From NCBI GenBank assembly GCA_013368445.1, contig JAACJO010000073.1, forward strand, positions 1-39,679: 39,679 nt of DNA, written 5' to 3'. The position numbers and the translations under genes were made by a program. This DNA comes from Leucocoprinus leucothites. Lineage: Eukaryota; Basidiomycota; Agaricomycetes; Agaricales; Agaricaceae. Below, one piece after another: positions 30,266 through 39,679 of this stretch; the first letter of the stretch is position 1; each line of letters begins with the position of its first letter. Below the pieces are notes generated by a model that did not search any database, was not told the DNA's origin, and worked only from the letters and a program-made list of their open reading frames with translations.

Positions 30266-32680
30266 GACGCGGTCAAACCGTCAAATGAGTAAAGTCACGA
30301 TCGAGTGGTTGGAATTTGGGGAGGAAAGCGAGTTGACCGATGCCTTTCGTCGACGTTATATCTTATATGCTCTTAAATCTGCATGAAATAAAGCAGCAGC
30401 CGAGAAATATGGTTGTTGATCACGCGTTCGAAGCCGGCAAAGTCACCGAATGGAGATCATCATCGTTGCTTCGTTTGGATCGTTTCCAAGTTCTGGCGCT
30501 TCCATATGGTCTGACTCGACCGATAATACGAATGTTGAGAGCGTGCGAGTAGTGTACGAGCTTTCGCGTCCGAGCTCAATCATTAGGAGTCAAGAGGTGG
30601 AGCATGAACTAATGACAGGATTTAGAGTGATCTGGACTCCGATTCTGGAGTTTTTAAAAAGTCCCACGCAGGTCTAATAAGCCAGTAGAATTGAGCGCGC
30701 TGAAGCGGGCGTAAACTACACAAATCCCAGCGTTCTTAACGAACGACTGTTTTAATCTCACTCAAAAATATTTCACTTAGCTTTCACCCAGGTTGATCAG
30801 ACCAGATCATCTGAGCTGCCACTTTGTATAATGTGGATCCACATGCATGCACTCCCTAGGAGCCCCTGTCGTGGCAGCTGGTTGATTGCCGGTGGGCGCT
30901 AGGGGCGATATTGGAAATAAAGATGGCGCCCTCTTTGTCTGTTGAAACCACTTTCGGCTCCGCTGAACTCCTTCCATTTTTACCCAAAAAAAATTGAAAC
31001 TCGGTAAAATCAAACACTGTTGACTCGAGCAACCTTCCAAGCCATTGATTCACTGCCAAGCTTCTGATAAATGAATGAGGCTGGCAATCAATCTCGGGCC
31101 CCTCACTCAACAAAGGTTCAAACCTTCACTGCAGACGTCTGACAGATCTATACTAGTATAAACGAGGTTTGTGGCGCACAATTCACCAAGCACAATGTTA
31201 CACACACCCTAGCATTGCTCTGCAACTACGCCACAGTCATCAAGGACACCTCTTCCAAGACTAATCAACAATCCTCTTGCCATCATCTGAGTCGCAATTA
31301 AGTAGTCCACTGCCCAGTGGCTCGTCGTCTGGCATCCAACAATTTATCCTCTTATCTTGTCCTAATTTCCTTTCTCATCGATGCGCTCCTCTATCAGAAC
31401 CTGCCAAGATTTCGTGGCTATGGACGAAAAGGAAGCATAATGCAAGCAAATATGGTAGGTACTATCATTGATCGAGAATTGGCCGCCCCTCAATTTTCCT
31501 TAATCCCCTCAGGTTCTGACCCTCATAACTGGTAGTTAGATGGATCGCGCCTGTATGAGCATGATCGTGTTAAAAAATCATAACTTCCTGCTGCATGCGA
31601 TCGGAAAATTAAATAAAAAGACACGAAGAACATGATTTCAGACACTAGGTTAGAGCACGTTTTCACACAAATATCCTGTTTATCTTGTCGGGCTTTGCGG
31701 CTCGAGAACATGATAATAGTACGATATCTCCACCGCGCTGAGGTACAAGAGACAGCCAGGTCGAAGACTGATTACAGCTTCACGATGACTCCCCGGGCCA
31801 AGGTGGTCAGGAGTGTCGACTAAGCATTACCGGGAACTGCACCGATTTCCCAAAAAAAATCAACAAATACATTCGCAAGAAAGGTTCTTCACCTTTCTAT
31901 CAAAAGCCGAGTCCGAAAGTAAACGGAGCGAAGAGCAACACCGTGAGCATCACAAAAGTGGCCAACTCCCACTGATAGTAGTAGATGATAATCACGGTAG
32001 CGGTAGATCTGTGATCCAAAATCCCGACTTGGCTCGTTTTTAACACAATTGCATAAGAAGCTCAGAGTCTCGCGTTTTCGATCTCTGCGGAAAGGCACCT
32101 AACTCTATCCCATGCGAATTCTTCACACTTCTCCTATTCCCCTTTCCCGCCGGGTGATATGTTATTATTAATTACTTTTCATATGGAAACGGGGGCTTCT
32201 GTGCTTAATTAGCGTTCCTGAACCTTGCGGATGTGTGATCTCGTGGTACAGCGTGGTGTTTTTGTATGATGCGAGCTTGTGCAGAGAAGCCATACTATGT
32301 CTTGGTCTAGATAAAGCCCAAAGGCTGGCGGTACCTGCCTTTGAAGCTCAAGGCTTAAAACGAAAAGCAGTAGATATCACACCGAAAAAAAAAAGATAGA
32401 AAAAAAGACATCAGATATGGGTCTCGTACATCACACATCCTACCACTAGGTACAACAACAACTACACACTAGTATTACCACTACAACATCAACAATCCAT
32501 ACTCCAGCACAAAAACCCAACACTATGAAAAACCACATCTGTCGGTCAAATACCGTCAACCGCCAACTAGAACAAAGCCAAGTACTACCCGGTAAAAACC
32601 GGACAGAGTACCTACTATGTATTTATGCACTACTTATACTATGAAACTCGGTAATTGATGATGAAACTGTTTCAACTACT
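30266..32680. other. Long gene-poor intergenic region
   Basis: The upstream part should hold the aminopeptidase promoter (minus strand). I found no ORF with a recognisable product. Candidate frames at 30340-30677, 31277-31535 and 31813-32043 are short and have no family features. An A-rich run (aaaaaaaaaagatagaaaaaaag) is near 32384, followed by an AC-rich low-complexity stretch at 32450-32520. Confidence 0.5.
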
Positions 32681-33320
32681 ACTAAAGGGAGGGAAGATAA
32701 GACACCGGAAACTTATCATCATTATAACTTCAGCTTGGATGATAAGGAGGATGGCGGTAGAGAGGATGTAGAAACCGGGGGATGTAGGAAGGTAGAAGAG
32801 ATTGTAGAATTCCATGGTGTTTGGGTGGCGAACACCGGGAAATTACTCGGAGGGTCGAGAAAGGAAAAGGAGGCAGTGGGAGGGAAGACAGTAAAAGGGG
32901 AAAGGAAAACCAAGGGGGAAGATAGAGGACAAGAACTAAGAAAAGGGCACACGATAGTTGCCCTGGGCATAGACGGAGTTGGGTGGGAGATAAGGACACA
33001 AACCAGAGAAAATAGTATCTAAATGTTCAGGAAGACTAGAGACCACAATCACAAAATTCCAAGAAACTAAAAAGAAGGGAGAAAATAATATATGGTACAC
33101 AAGAACAGAAACAGAGGCGAGGGGAAAAAAATACAAATCAAAGGACCAGCTCAGTAACAAAGGGATGAAAGGGAAAGCATAGGTGAGGCATGTGAAGAAG
33201 CGGGTCATAGGCTGGGAGGCGAGGATAAGGAGCCTATGCATAGGCAGGCGCAAAAGTGTTGGCATAGGAGGTGAAGGGGAGGCTCGAACGAGAGAGAGAG
33301 AGAAGTCATGCAAGCATGCA
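32681..33320. other. Strand-asymmetric purine-rich stretch
   Basis: The plus strand is strongly enriched in A and G over about 640 bp (gggagggaagataag, gaagggagaaaataa, gagagagagagaa). Both strands have open frames here, but their products are low-complexity (Lys/Gly/Glu on plus, Leu/Phe/Pro/Ser on minus) and I do not accept them as genes. It lies directly downstream of the ERI-1-like gene and may include its 3' untranslated region. Confidence 0.45.
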
Positions 33321-33447
33321 ACTCACAGTGCCATTCAGGACACACAAGTTGCGGTTACACCCACACCCACGTCCATCCCCACCCCTGCAGTCAAAGGCCC
33401 TACACTCACAAACCGCATGTGGCGATATCTTCCAGGCTTGGCGAACC

Positions 33448-35323
33448 TTACTCCAAGCTCCGATTCGCTCTCTGGCGAGCTTGAGATCGACACAATAGAC
33501 ATAGGGGAGTCAGGCCTCCGTGGTGGTGACCAAAAAGCCGGCGACGCCGGCCTCGTTGCTGTCCCAAATTCGTACGTTTGTCGCAACCTGCCACCAGCAG
33601 CACTGGCATATGACGAGGACGAACCCGAGGCAGAACCAGATTCAGAACCAGACCCTGATGATTCGGATTCCGATCCGGCGTTTGAAGATGTTGTCCATGC
33701 CCGTCGTGGAGTTGTGGGGTAACTCCAGCTGTGATCTGGGGTGGAGGAGGTAGGCTTGCAAGACTCCCGTTCTCGTCAAAACTTGCGCAGAACTGCTCGA
33801 GCACTTCACCGCCTTTGCCCATCCAAACCCACTTACGGCCGGGTTTGATCTGTGTGTTTGGTTTAAGTGATACACCACGTTTACCCAGCTCCGTTACTAT
33901 CTTGGCAATGTTCCGGGTATCCTGTGCACGAGGAAGCGAAGAATATCAGTGCGCAGTTCATGGCAAGGAAAGCAGTGTGCAATGAGAGCCAGAAACAGTT
34001 AGAGGACGGAGGACAGGGATATAAATAACCCTCGGTATGAATTGCTGATGGAGTGTGAATGGATCAATGGGGAAAGGGGGAGTAGCTGAATACAAAAAAT
34101 AGCTTCTTCTCAAAGAAGTCTTTCGCAAGAATAATTGAAGATGGGGTGGGGAATACGACGACAACAGGGAGAGAAGCAAGATAAGCGATAAGCACTCACA
34201 TCTATGCCACTATGCTGTCTGCCTTGAAATGTTGGTAGACCGAGGGCTTTCAGTTGAGCGGGTATGTTGAGGGATCGGCGTATTGGTGGGATTACGGCCT
34301 ATCAAACGTCAATGATGGCGGTGTGATGCACGTCAATGAACGGAGAGCCAGGGCGAGAAGCGCGCGACGACCAGAACGGAAGTGTCCAAGAAGGGGATAA
34401 AATTTTGCGACATCAGAAGCAAAATTTCGCAATGAGTGGCCACGGGGCGGACAGGTGGTTATGGAGGATGGAGGGTACCGTTGAGCGACGAATGAATGGA
34501 TGAGCAGCTGCGTAGCAGAAAAAGACACGACATACCCTCGTGGAGCTGCTGGGGGTGGAAGGGGTTGGCTGGTTGCTGAGCCACTGCATGACAGTCATCC
34601 GGACGTCGAGGACGTCGCCTGTGAGCCATTCGGGCATGGAAATCTAGGTAGTCGTGTTCAACGCGTGTAGAAAACAAGGCAAGGCTGTGTGATATGTACC
34701 TTTGAGATAAAGCACTGTTTGACCACGAAATCGCGAATGTCGAAGGGACCGTCGCTGCACCAGCAAAAGCGGACGAGGCGTTTGCCGGTGGCATCGTCAA
34801 TGAGGCCATTCTTGACCAAGAACGCACGAACAGACTTGAGGACTTCGGGAAATGGAGGTGCAGCATCGACTTGGTCCTGAACGCAAGGGCCCGAATTTAG
34901 GCGTCAAAGAGGTAACAAAGAAAGGCGGCGAGATAAGGCAGACCTGAGTGATGCCCGTGAGCTCTGTACAGAAACCAGAAAGAGTGGGTCGCCAGGAAGG
35001 TTGGACAAAGCTTCTGAATTCATCGACGACTTGTAGCTTGCTCGCCCTCATAGCACGATCTCGGTCCTGCCATTTCATTAAGCAGATAGGAAACTCCTGT
35101 CGTGCGGAGGGTGGTTAGAGTTAAAATATATGAGTTACGTGAAGCAGATGGTGCGCACGATGATTTCATTCGGATAGTTAAAGTCTGTACCCTGAAAACA
35201 GGTAGCCTCGACGTCGAGGATAAGGAAAGCCTCATAGGGTTGTTGAGCGCGGAAAAGGGGAGACTGGGGACGGCGGAGACGAGGGTCGGGAGGTGGGTCT
35301 GTAGGAAGGGGAATGTAGCGCAT
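33448..35323 (-). CDS. ERI-1-like 3'-5' exoribonuclease (DEDDh family)
   Basis: It is predicted to trim 3' ends of structured RNA; ERI-1 homologues act on siRNA and the 5.8S rRNA 3' end. The start ATG (35323-35321) gives MRYIPLPTDPPPD. The first catalytic pair is ILDVEAT (D37, E39). Following exons read NYPNEII/EFPICLMKWQD, FCTELTGITQ, PFPEVLKSVRAFL, CWCSDGPFDIRDF (third acid), ISMPEWLTGDVLDVR, then IPAQLKALGLPTFQGRQHSG/ID and DTRNIAKIVTELGKRGVSL, supplying the final His and Asp. Introns lie near 35150-35103, 34945-34876, 34700-34645, about 34545-34303, and 34200-33923. The conserved domain ends WVWMGKGGEVLEQF. The tail is uncertain: the direct frame stops at 33448, while a frame one base away gives a Ser-rich tail ending at about 33335. 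The promoter is shared with CMS1. Confidence 0.85.
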
Positions 35324-35460
35324 GGTGGTGGGGGGAGGAGAGGGAGAAGGGCAGGAAAGATTAGAGGAGCATTTGAAGGCACGTTGTGATAAGTACCAGC
35401 CAAAGCACAGTCTCTGTACCAAAGCACTTTGGCACTTGTGCTCACGTGCCCTTTTCCTTC
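35324..35460. promoter_or_regulatory. Divergent (bidirectional) promoter region, ERI-1-like and CMS1
   Basis: Only 137 bp separate the two start codons on opposite strands. Both transcripts must start inside it or overlap. No TATA box is obvious. A repeated caaagcac motif is present at 35401-35432 (caaagcacag and caaagcactttgg). Function is inferred from geometry. Confidence 0.6.
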
Positions 35461-36529
35461 ATGGCAGACGACCTCGAAGACGATTTTGTCCCAGACGAGA
35501 CCACCGCTCTTTCCGACGACGATCAAGGCCTCGTGCTCGACAGATGCCACCTATCTATCAGAACAGGAAGAGCCTGCCCCGCCGCCCGCAGCGTCCACAA
35601 AAAAACGAAAGCGTAGAGAAAAGGAAAAGGAAAAAACGAGCAAAGGTATATTGTCTTCTGCTACTCTATGTTCTCTGCGCTAATCATCTATTGGAAGCGA
35701 AAACTAGCTGAGGCTGTAGACCCAGTGGTGGACTCTGTTGCCAACCAGAGCCCGAGCGAGCTTGCTAGCTACCTCGCAGGGATGCAGGCCAAGGCCTTCC
35801 CCGACCATTCAGCCCTGGAACTGAGCGACCTTGAGATCCCTGGTATGCACATGCATCTTCTATCGCCCTCCTACGCCAACCCAACCATGCTAGCCAGACT
35901 CCTCAATTGCTGATACCACCACCTGGACCGGGGCTCGGACCCTTGATCAACTCGTCCCCTTCATCACCAAAAGTGCGTCGACAAGCGCTATCAATCTCGC
36001 ACTGTGAAACTGATTCACGTCTAGTTCTTCCTACGCTACACAGACGGCTGGGTCAATCATCCAAGGCAAACGGCGCACCAACTCTACTATTCCTCGCAGG
36101 CGCTGCTTTGAGAGTTGCCGATGTCACGCGAGTCTTGAAGGATAAAAAACTTCGTGGCGATAAAGGCGGAGATGTCGCCAAATTATTCGCCAAACACTTT
36201 AAACTCTCTGACCATGTCTCTTATCTCAAAAGAACAAAATCGGTACTGCTGTAGGTACGCCTGGTCGGGTAGGCAAGTTATTCTGCGAAACAGGTCAGTC
36301 CTTCCTTGTCGTTGCGTCGTTAAATTAAGGGAAACTCATGACGTCTTCAGATGCATTCTCGGTTTCTCAGCTCACACATATCATCCTCGACATTTCCTAC
36401 ATTGACGCAAAGAAGCGCAGCCTACTTGATATTCCAGAGACCCGTGACGAGGTTTTCAAAACTGTCCTAGGCGCACCCCAGGTACTAAAAGCGATCAAGG
36501 AGGGGCAAATCCAGGTTGTGCTCTTCTAG
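35461..36529 (+). CDS. CMS1: CMS1/CMSS1-like 90S pre-ribosome (U3 SSU processome) subunit
   Basis: It starts MADDLEDDFVPDETTALSDD, the acidic N-terminus typical of the family, then a basic TKKRKRREKEKEKTSK segment. Introns follow at about 35649-35708 and 35842-35893. Further exons read SELASYLAGMQAKAF, SSIADTTTWTGARTLDQLV, LPTLHRRLGQ, GAPTLLFLAGAALRVADVTR, KGGDVAKLFAKHFKL and YLKRTK, then GTAVGTPGRVGKLFCET/DAFSVSQLTHIILD, and the end ETRDEVFKTVLGAPQVLKAI with stop 36527-36529. The fold is RecA/helicase-like without catalytic motifs, and yeast Cms1 is in 90S pre-ribosomes (nucleolus). As written it has two frame breaks: one near 35527 (between the SDDDQ and DATYLSEQEEP segments) and one near 36237, where aacaaaatcgg needs one more A for the conserved TK-IGTAVGTPGR to continue. 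I treat these as probable sequence errors. Confidence 0.85.
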
Positions 36530-37223
36530 CATCATTAGTTGCTCTATGGACATCTCGATTAAGATATTTGCAATGAGAATTAGGCCAATATTGTAATACA
36601 AAGCATGAGATAAAAAAGCGGGGTATTTCAAAACCCTTTTGGGTTCGTTCTAAGTGTAAGCTAATTACAAGGGTTAGCGAAGCTCCAGACTCCAAGTAAA
36701 ATGCATCAAGTGACATACCCTCGTCCACTTTGGCACCTTATGAATCCCTTTCCTATACCCTTTCTCATGCGCACTGAATACAGTGTATTTGTCCCTTGCT
36801 GGCATTTCGTGTTCTTTGGGTAACTCCAATGCACGGTCCTGGATTTCACGTTCTAGTAAGCAAGAGGTCAATTGCAAGCGCAAACACGACGCACGAGGGC
36901 TTTGCACTGAACACCACTGGATCTCACAGCCTCTATCACAGAATCCACCTTTTTCAGTCGCGCCCGAACATTGGCTTTACGCGTCACCGAGAGCTTCCAT
37001 GGTGTTTTCCTGCATTCGACAATCCCATCTCAGCCAGTGTGCCATACGAATAGAAAAATGCCACAAACCATAGCAGACCACTGCAATTCACACTTGAAGC
37101 CTAAACGCACCCAACATCTCCCACTCAAGAGCTTCAAGGAAAAGTTGTTTGGAGAGTGACGGAAGAGGCAACTTTCACTTTCGGTTCGGAGGAGCGTGTG
37201 AAAACTCCATCAATTATTCAGCC
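36530..37223. other. Intergenic region between CMS1 and SF3A1
   Basis: No gene is recognised. The several open frames on both strands lack family features. A frame upstream of the SF3A1 start is open back to 37149, so translation from an earlier ATG at 37149 cannot be excluded. Confidence 0.5.
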
Positions 37224-39679
37224 ATGCCATCCAGGCATCACCAGCTCAATACTTTGCACCTAACCACAACGCTGCCGCCGACGCCATGCACAAGTTCAAT
37301 TGCTCGCACCAACACACATTCCCAACGTGGAGCCCCAGAGTTTCACCAACAAAATGATACACCCGACCCTCAAAGCATGGGTAATATTCTCCGGTTCTCA
37401 AGCGTTTAATTCTCCCTCCCCCCGAAATCAAAGTCCGTCTGCACTTCTGCTAATCACATCTCAACTAAACTGACGTACTAGTCTGACTGTATAACCTTAC
37501 AGCCGTAATTGACAAAACAGCATCTTTCGTCGCCAACTCGCAAAACCCTCCTCAATTCGAGGACAAAATCCGAGAAAATCAACGCTCAGATCCCAAATTC
37601 TCATTCTTGAATCCTATAGACCCATACCACGCGTATTACAAACATAGGCTTGACAAGATCTCGCGTGGAGAGTCGCTGATTGACGATGCGACACCCACAC
37701 CTGCTGATAGCGGGCGCTGCTACACCTGCTGGAGTGCTGGTATGGAGGTAGATGCTGTGGATGTCGGTGCTGAGCCTCCTGCTCCCGAATTTACCGCCGA
37801 CATCCCCAGCATCAGTGCTATTGATTTGTACGTCCCCTCACCTTCTGTCTCCTTTAACTTTGGCGATTGACTTTTGTATCACACGCAAAGGGACATAATG
37901 AAGCTCACGGCACTTTTCACTGCTCGTCGAGGCCGTACGTTCCTCGCCACGCTTTCTGCAAGGAAGGCGCAACTATCAGTTTGATTTCCTCCGGCCACGC
38001 ACTCTCTGTTCGGATTCTTCAACCGCCTGGTTGAGCAGTATAGCAAAGTTCTTTATCCTCAAAAGGATATGCTCGAAAGGCTGAAGGAAAGGTCCCAAGA
38101 AGGCTCTAGTGGAAAACATTAGAGCAGGCTAGACGGCATGCCAAGTGGCAGAAGAATAAACGGAGAAAGATCAGAAGAGGAAAGACGATCAGGAAGCTGA
38201 ACGAAGTGAGTATATTTCATCTCTTCCCAGCACCCAATTGCCCAAACTGACAATCCCTTTCCTACTAGTTGCATTCGCCGAAATCGACTGGCATGACTAC
38301 GCCATAGTCCAAACCATCGAATTCACAGGTGCCGACGCAACCTCCGAACTCCCACCTCCCATGAGCGTGCAAGAAGTCGAAAACATGACACTAGCACAGA
38401 AACGCATGGCAGCTATGATTATGGAAAACACTGTCGAAGAAGTTGAAGCTCACCGTGCGCGACAAGCCGAAGCTGATGCTGCCGCTGCTGCTGTTGCCCA
38501 AACTGTGGGTAAGGTTACTGTGTGGATGAAGCGGATGAAGATGCTGCTATGGAAGAGAGTGATGATGAAATGATTGAAGATAAGAGAAGGAAGACGAAGT
38601 AGATAGGCAGAGGAGCTGGCTAGGCGCAAGCTTTGCAGCCTGCATCCGTCCCATGAAGATTCGGACGGATTATGTACCGAAAAGTATGCGTTTCCTCTTC
38701 TGTTTCTGATTCATATTAACTCTTTCCTCTTCAGTTGGTGCAAAGAATGCCAAATCAACGATGACCACTTGTTCTATCTGTGGTCAACAAATTCCCGTGG
38801 ACGAGCTCCAAGAACACATGCGTATCGAGCTACTCGATCCCAAATGGAAAGAGCAGCGTGATGCGCTGAAGCCCGCAAAGCTCAAGCTTCCGAACTTCAG
38901 CGCGGAGCCAATGTTGTTTCCTCACTCAAAAATCTCGCTCGTACCCGTGTCGATATCTTTGGTACTGAGACTGACGAAGAAAGACGGAAGAGAGAGGAAG
39001 AAGAAGAACGAGAAAGGCAAAAAGAGCGAGAAAAAGTCGTTTGGGATGGTCACACAGCTTCAAAAGCTACCACAATGGACAAGTTCTCTACAAATGTCAA
39101 CTTTGATGAGCAGATTGCTGCTATCCACAGAGCAAAGGGTCTCGGACCGTAAGTCACTTTTGCACTTCATCTCTCTTTGTAATAAGTTCTTTGCTCACCG
39201 GATCTGATTGTTTCTCCCACACAGTGCCGAAGCGAATGCGATTGGGCCAGGCATCGGACCTGCCGCAATTCCGGCACCACTAACTTCTCTTCCACCGCCA
39301 CCCGCGTCCCTCCCTGCACCTCCGATTCACCACCCCAATGCAACCGTCTCTGCTGGACCCACCCCCGCATCCATGCGTCCCTCATCAAACACTCCAACGC
39401 CTGTCATGCTCCCACCACTACACTACCAGGGTCTCGACGCTGCTCAACCATTCGGATATTCTCCACCTCCAATGACACCCGGTGCTAATGGTGGTGGTGG
39501 TGGAGTATCAAGCCATAAAGCGGCATTGGCTGCAGCCAATGCTACAGCTCAGCAAGTACAAGCCGGTATGGTTCGTACTGCAGATCAAATGCTTGATGGT
39601 GAAGGATCGGGTACACCACAACCGGAGGATCTCATACCACCAGCGAAGCGTCAACGTGTAGCCAAACTTCCTGGTGGGA
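37224..39679 (+). CDS. SF3A1: Splicing factor SF3a subunit 1 (Prp21/SAP114), 3' end outside the window
   Basis: It is a U2 snRNP component needed for pre-spliceosome assembly in the nucleus. Exon 1 (from ATG 37224, alternative 37149) ends at 37380. Exon 2 (37503-37827) holds SURP domain 1: VIDKTASFVANSQ, IRENQRSDPKFSFLNP, DPYHAYYKHRL. Exon 3 (37891-) starts SURP domain 2: DIMKLTALFTARRGRTFLA, NYQFDFLRP, SLFGFFNRLVEQYSKVL. The Prp21-like region follows (AFAEIDWHDYAIVQTIEF, LPPPMSVQEVENMTLAQKR, MKIRTDYVPK, CSICGQQIPVDELQEHMRI, VNFDEQIAAIHRAKGLGP), then a Pro-rich linker and PPAKRQRVAKLPGG at the window edge. The usual C-terminal ubiquitin-like domain would lie beyond. Conserved segments sit in different frames, and at least seven 1-nt shifts are needed (near 37964, 38000, 38115, 38161, 38527, 38600-38660, 38864). 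Most are repaired by one missing base in a short homopolymer, which suggests assembly error, though a decaying copy cannot be excluded. Confidence 0.85.

Noticed and set aside
31813..32043. 76-codon Ser/His/Glu-rich ORF in the gene-poor interval
   Set aside because: It is isolated, short and without homology that I recognise; it is likely a chance frame.
32735..33022. 95-codon plus-strand ORF and overlapping minus-strand 125-codon ORF (32936-33313)
   Set aside because: Both are low-complexity translations of a purine-skewed stretch with no family features.

Overview
This is nuclear DNA of a filamentous fungus, most likely a mushroom-forming basidiomycete (Agaricomycetes). The evidence is a set of conserved eukaryotic genes split by many 50-130 nt GT-AG introns, a TmpA-type membrane reductase and degenerate fungal transposons. 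The assignment to Agaricomycetes is inference. The window has two halves. Positions 1 to about 22,130 form a transposon graveyard that is AT-rich and almost free of CpG. Positions 22,130 to 39,679 are gene-bearing DNA with normal CpG.

Transposon half. A hAT transposase relic (1-1358, continuing at 7757) is split by a complete Ty1/copia element on the plus strand (1359-7751, 5-bp target duplication gccag). A 5'-truncated relic of a different copia family follows (about 8467-10349), then a 790-bp foldback element with 155-bp inverted arms and TA flanks (10355-11144), an orphan 171-codon ORF (11383-11898), an LTR (12079-12346), and a deleted pogo-like element with CAGT...ACTG ends and TA flanks (12447-13597). 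A second full-length copia copy on the minus strand (13916-20316, target duplication gcctt) sits inside what looks like an older LTR. Two tandem repeats and a strong hairpin follow. The two copia copies belong to one family. Each still carries a single gag-pol frame of about 1,770 codons, without net frameshift, broken only by point-mutation stops. In the minus-strand copy there are six stops, and five are TGA codons consistent with loss of CGA. LTR differences are mostly CG against TG or CA, so CpG-directed mutation explains most of the decay.

Gene half. A TmpA/NRPS12-like membrane protein (22731-25082, plus) converges on an M1 zinc aminopeptidase (26259-30265, minus). After a gene-poor stretch come an ERI-1-like 3'-5' exoribonuclease (33448-35323, minus) and, divergently 137 bp away, the ribosome-biogenesis factor CMS1 (35461-36529, plus). 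The window ends inside the U2 snRNP splicing factor SF3a subunit 1 (37224 onward, plus). TmpA and M1 read cleanly through their introns. CMS1 and SF3A1 show a run of 1-nt frameshifts, mostly explained by one missing base in a short homopolymer, which points to consensus errors in this part of the assembly.

I found no tRNA, rRNA, CRISPR array or prokaryote-type operon. The most distinctive biology is in the copia family: a primer-binding site matching the anticodon arm of tRNA-Met (half-tRNA priming), an Asn in place of the catalytic protease Asp in both copies, and CpG-targeted decay without indels.
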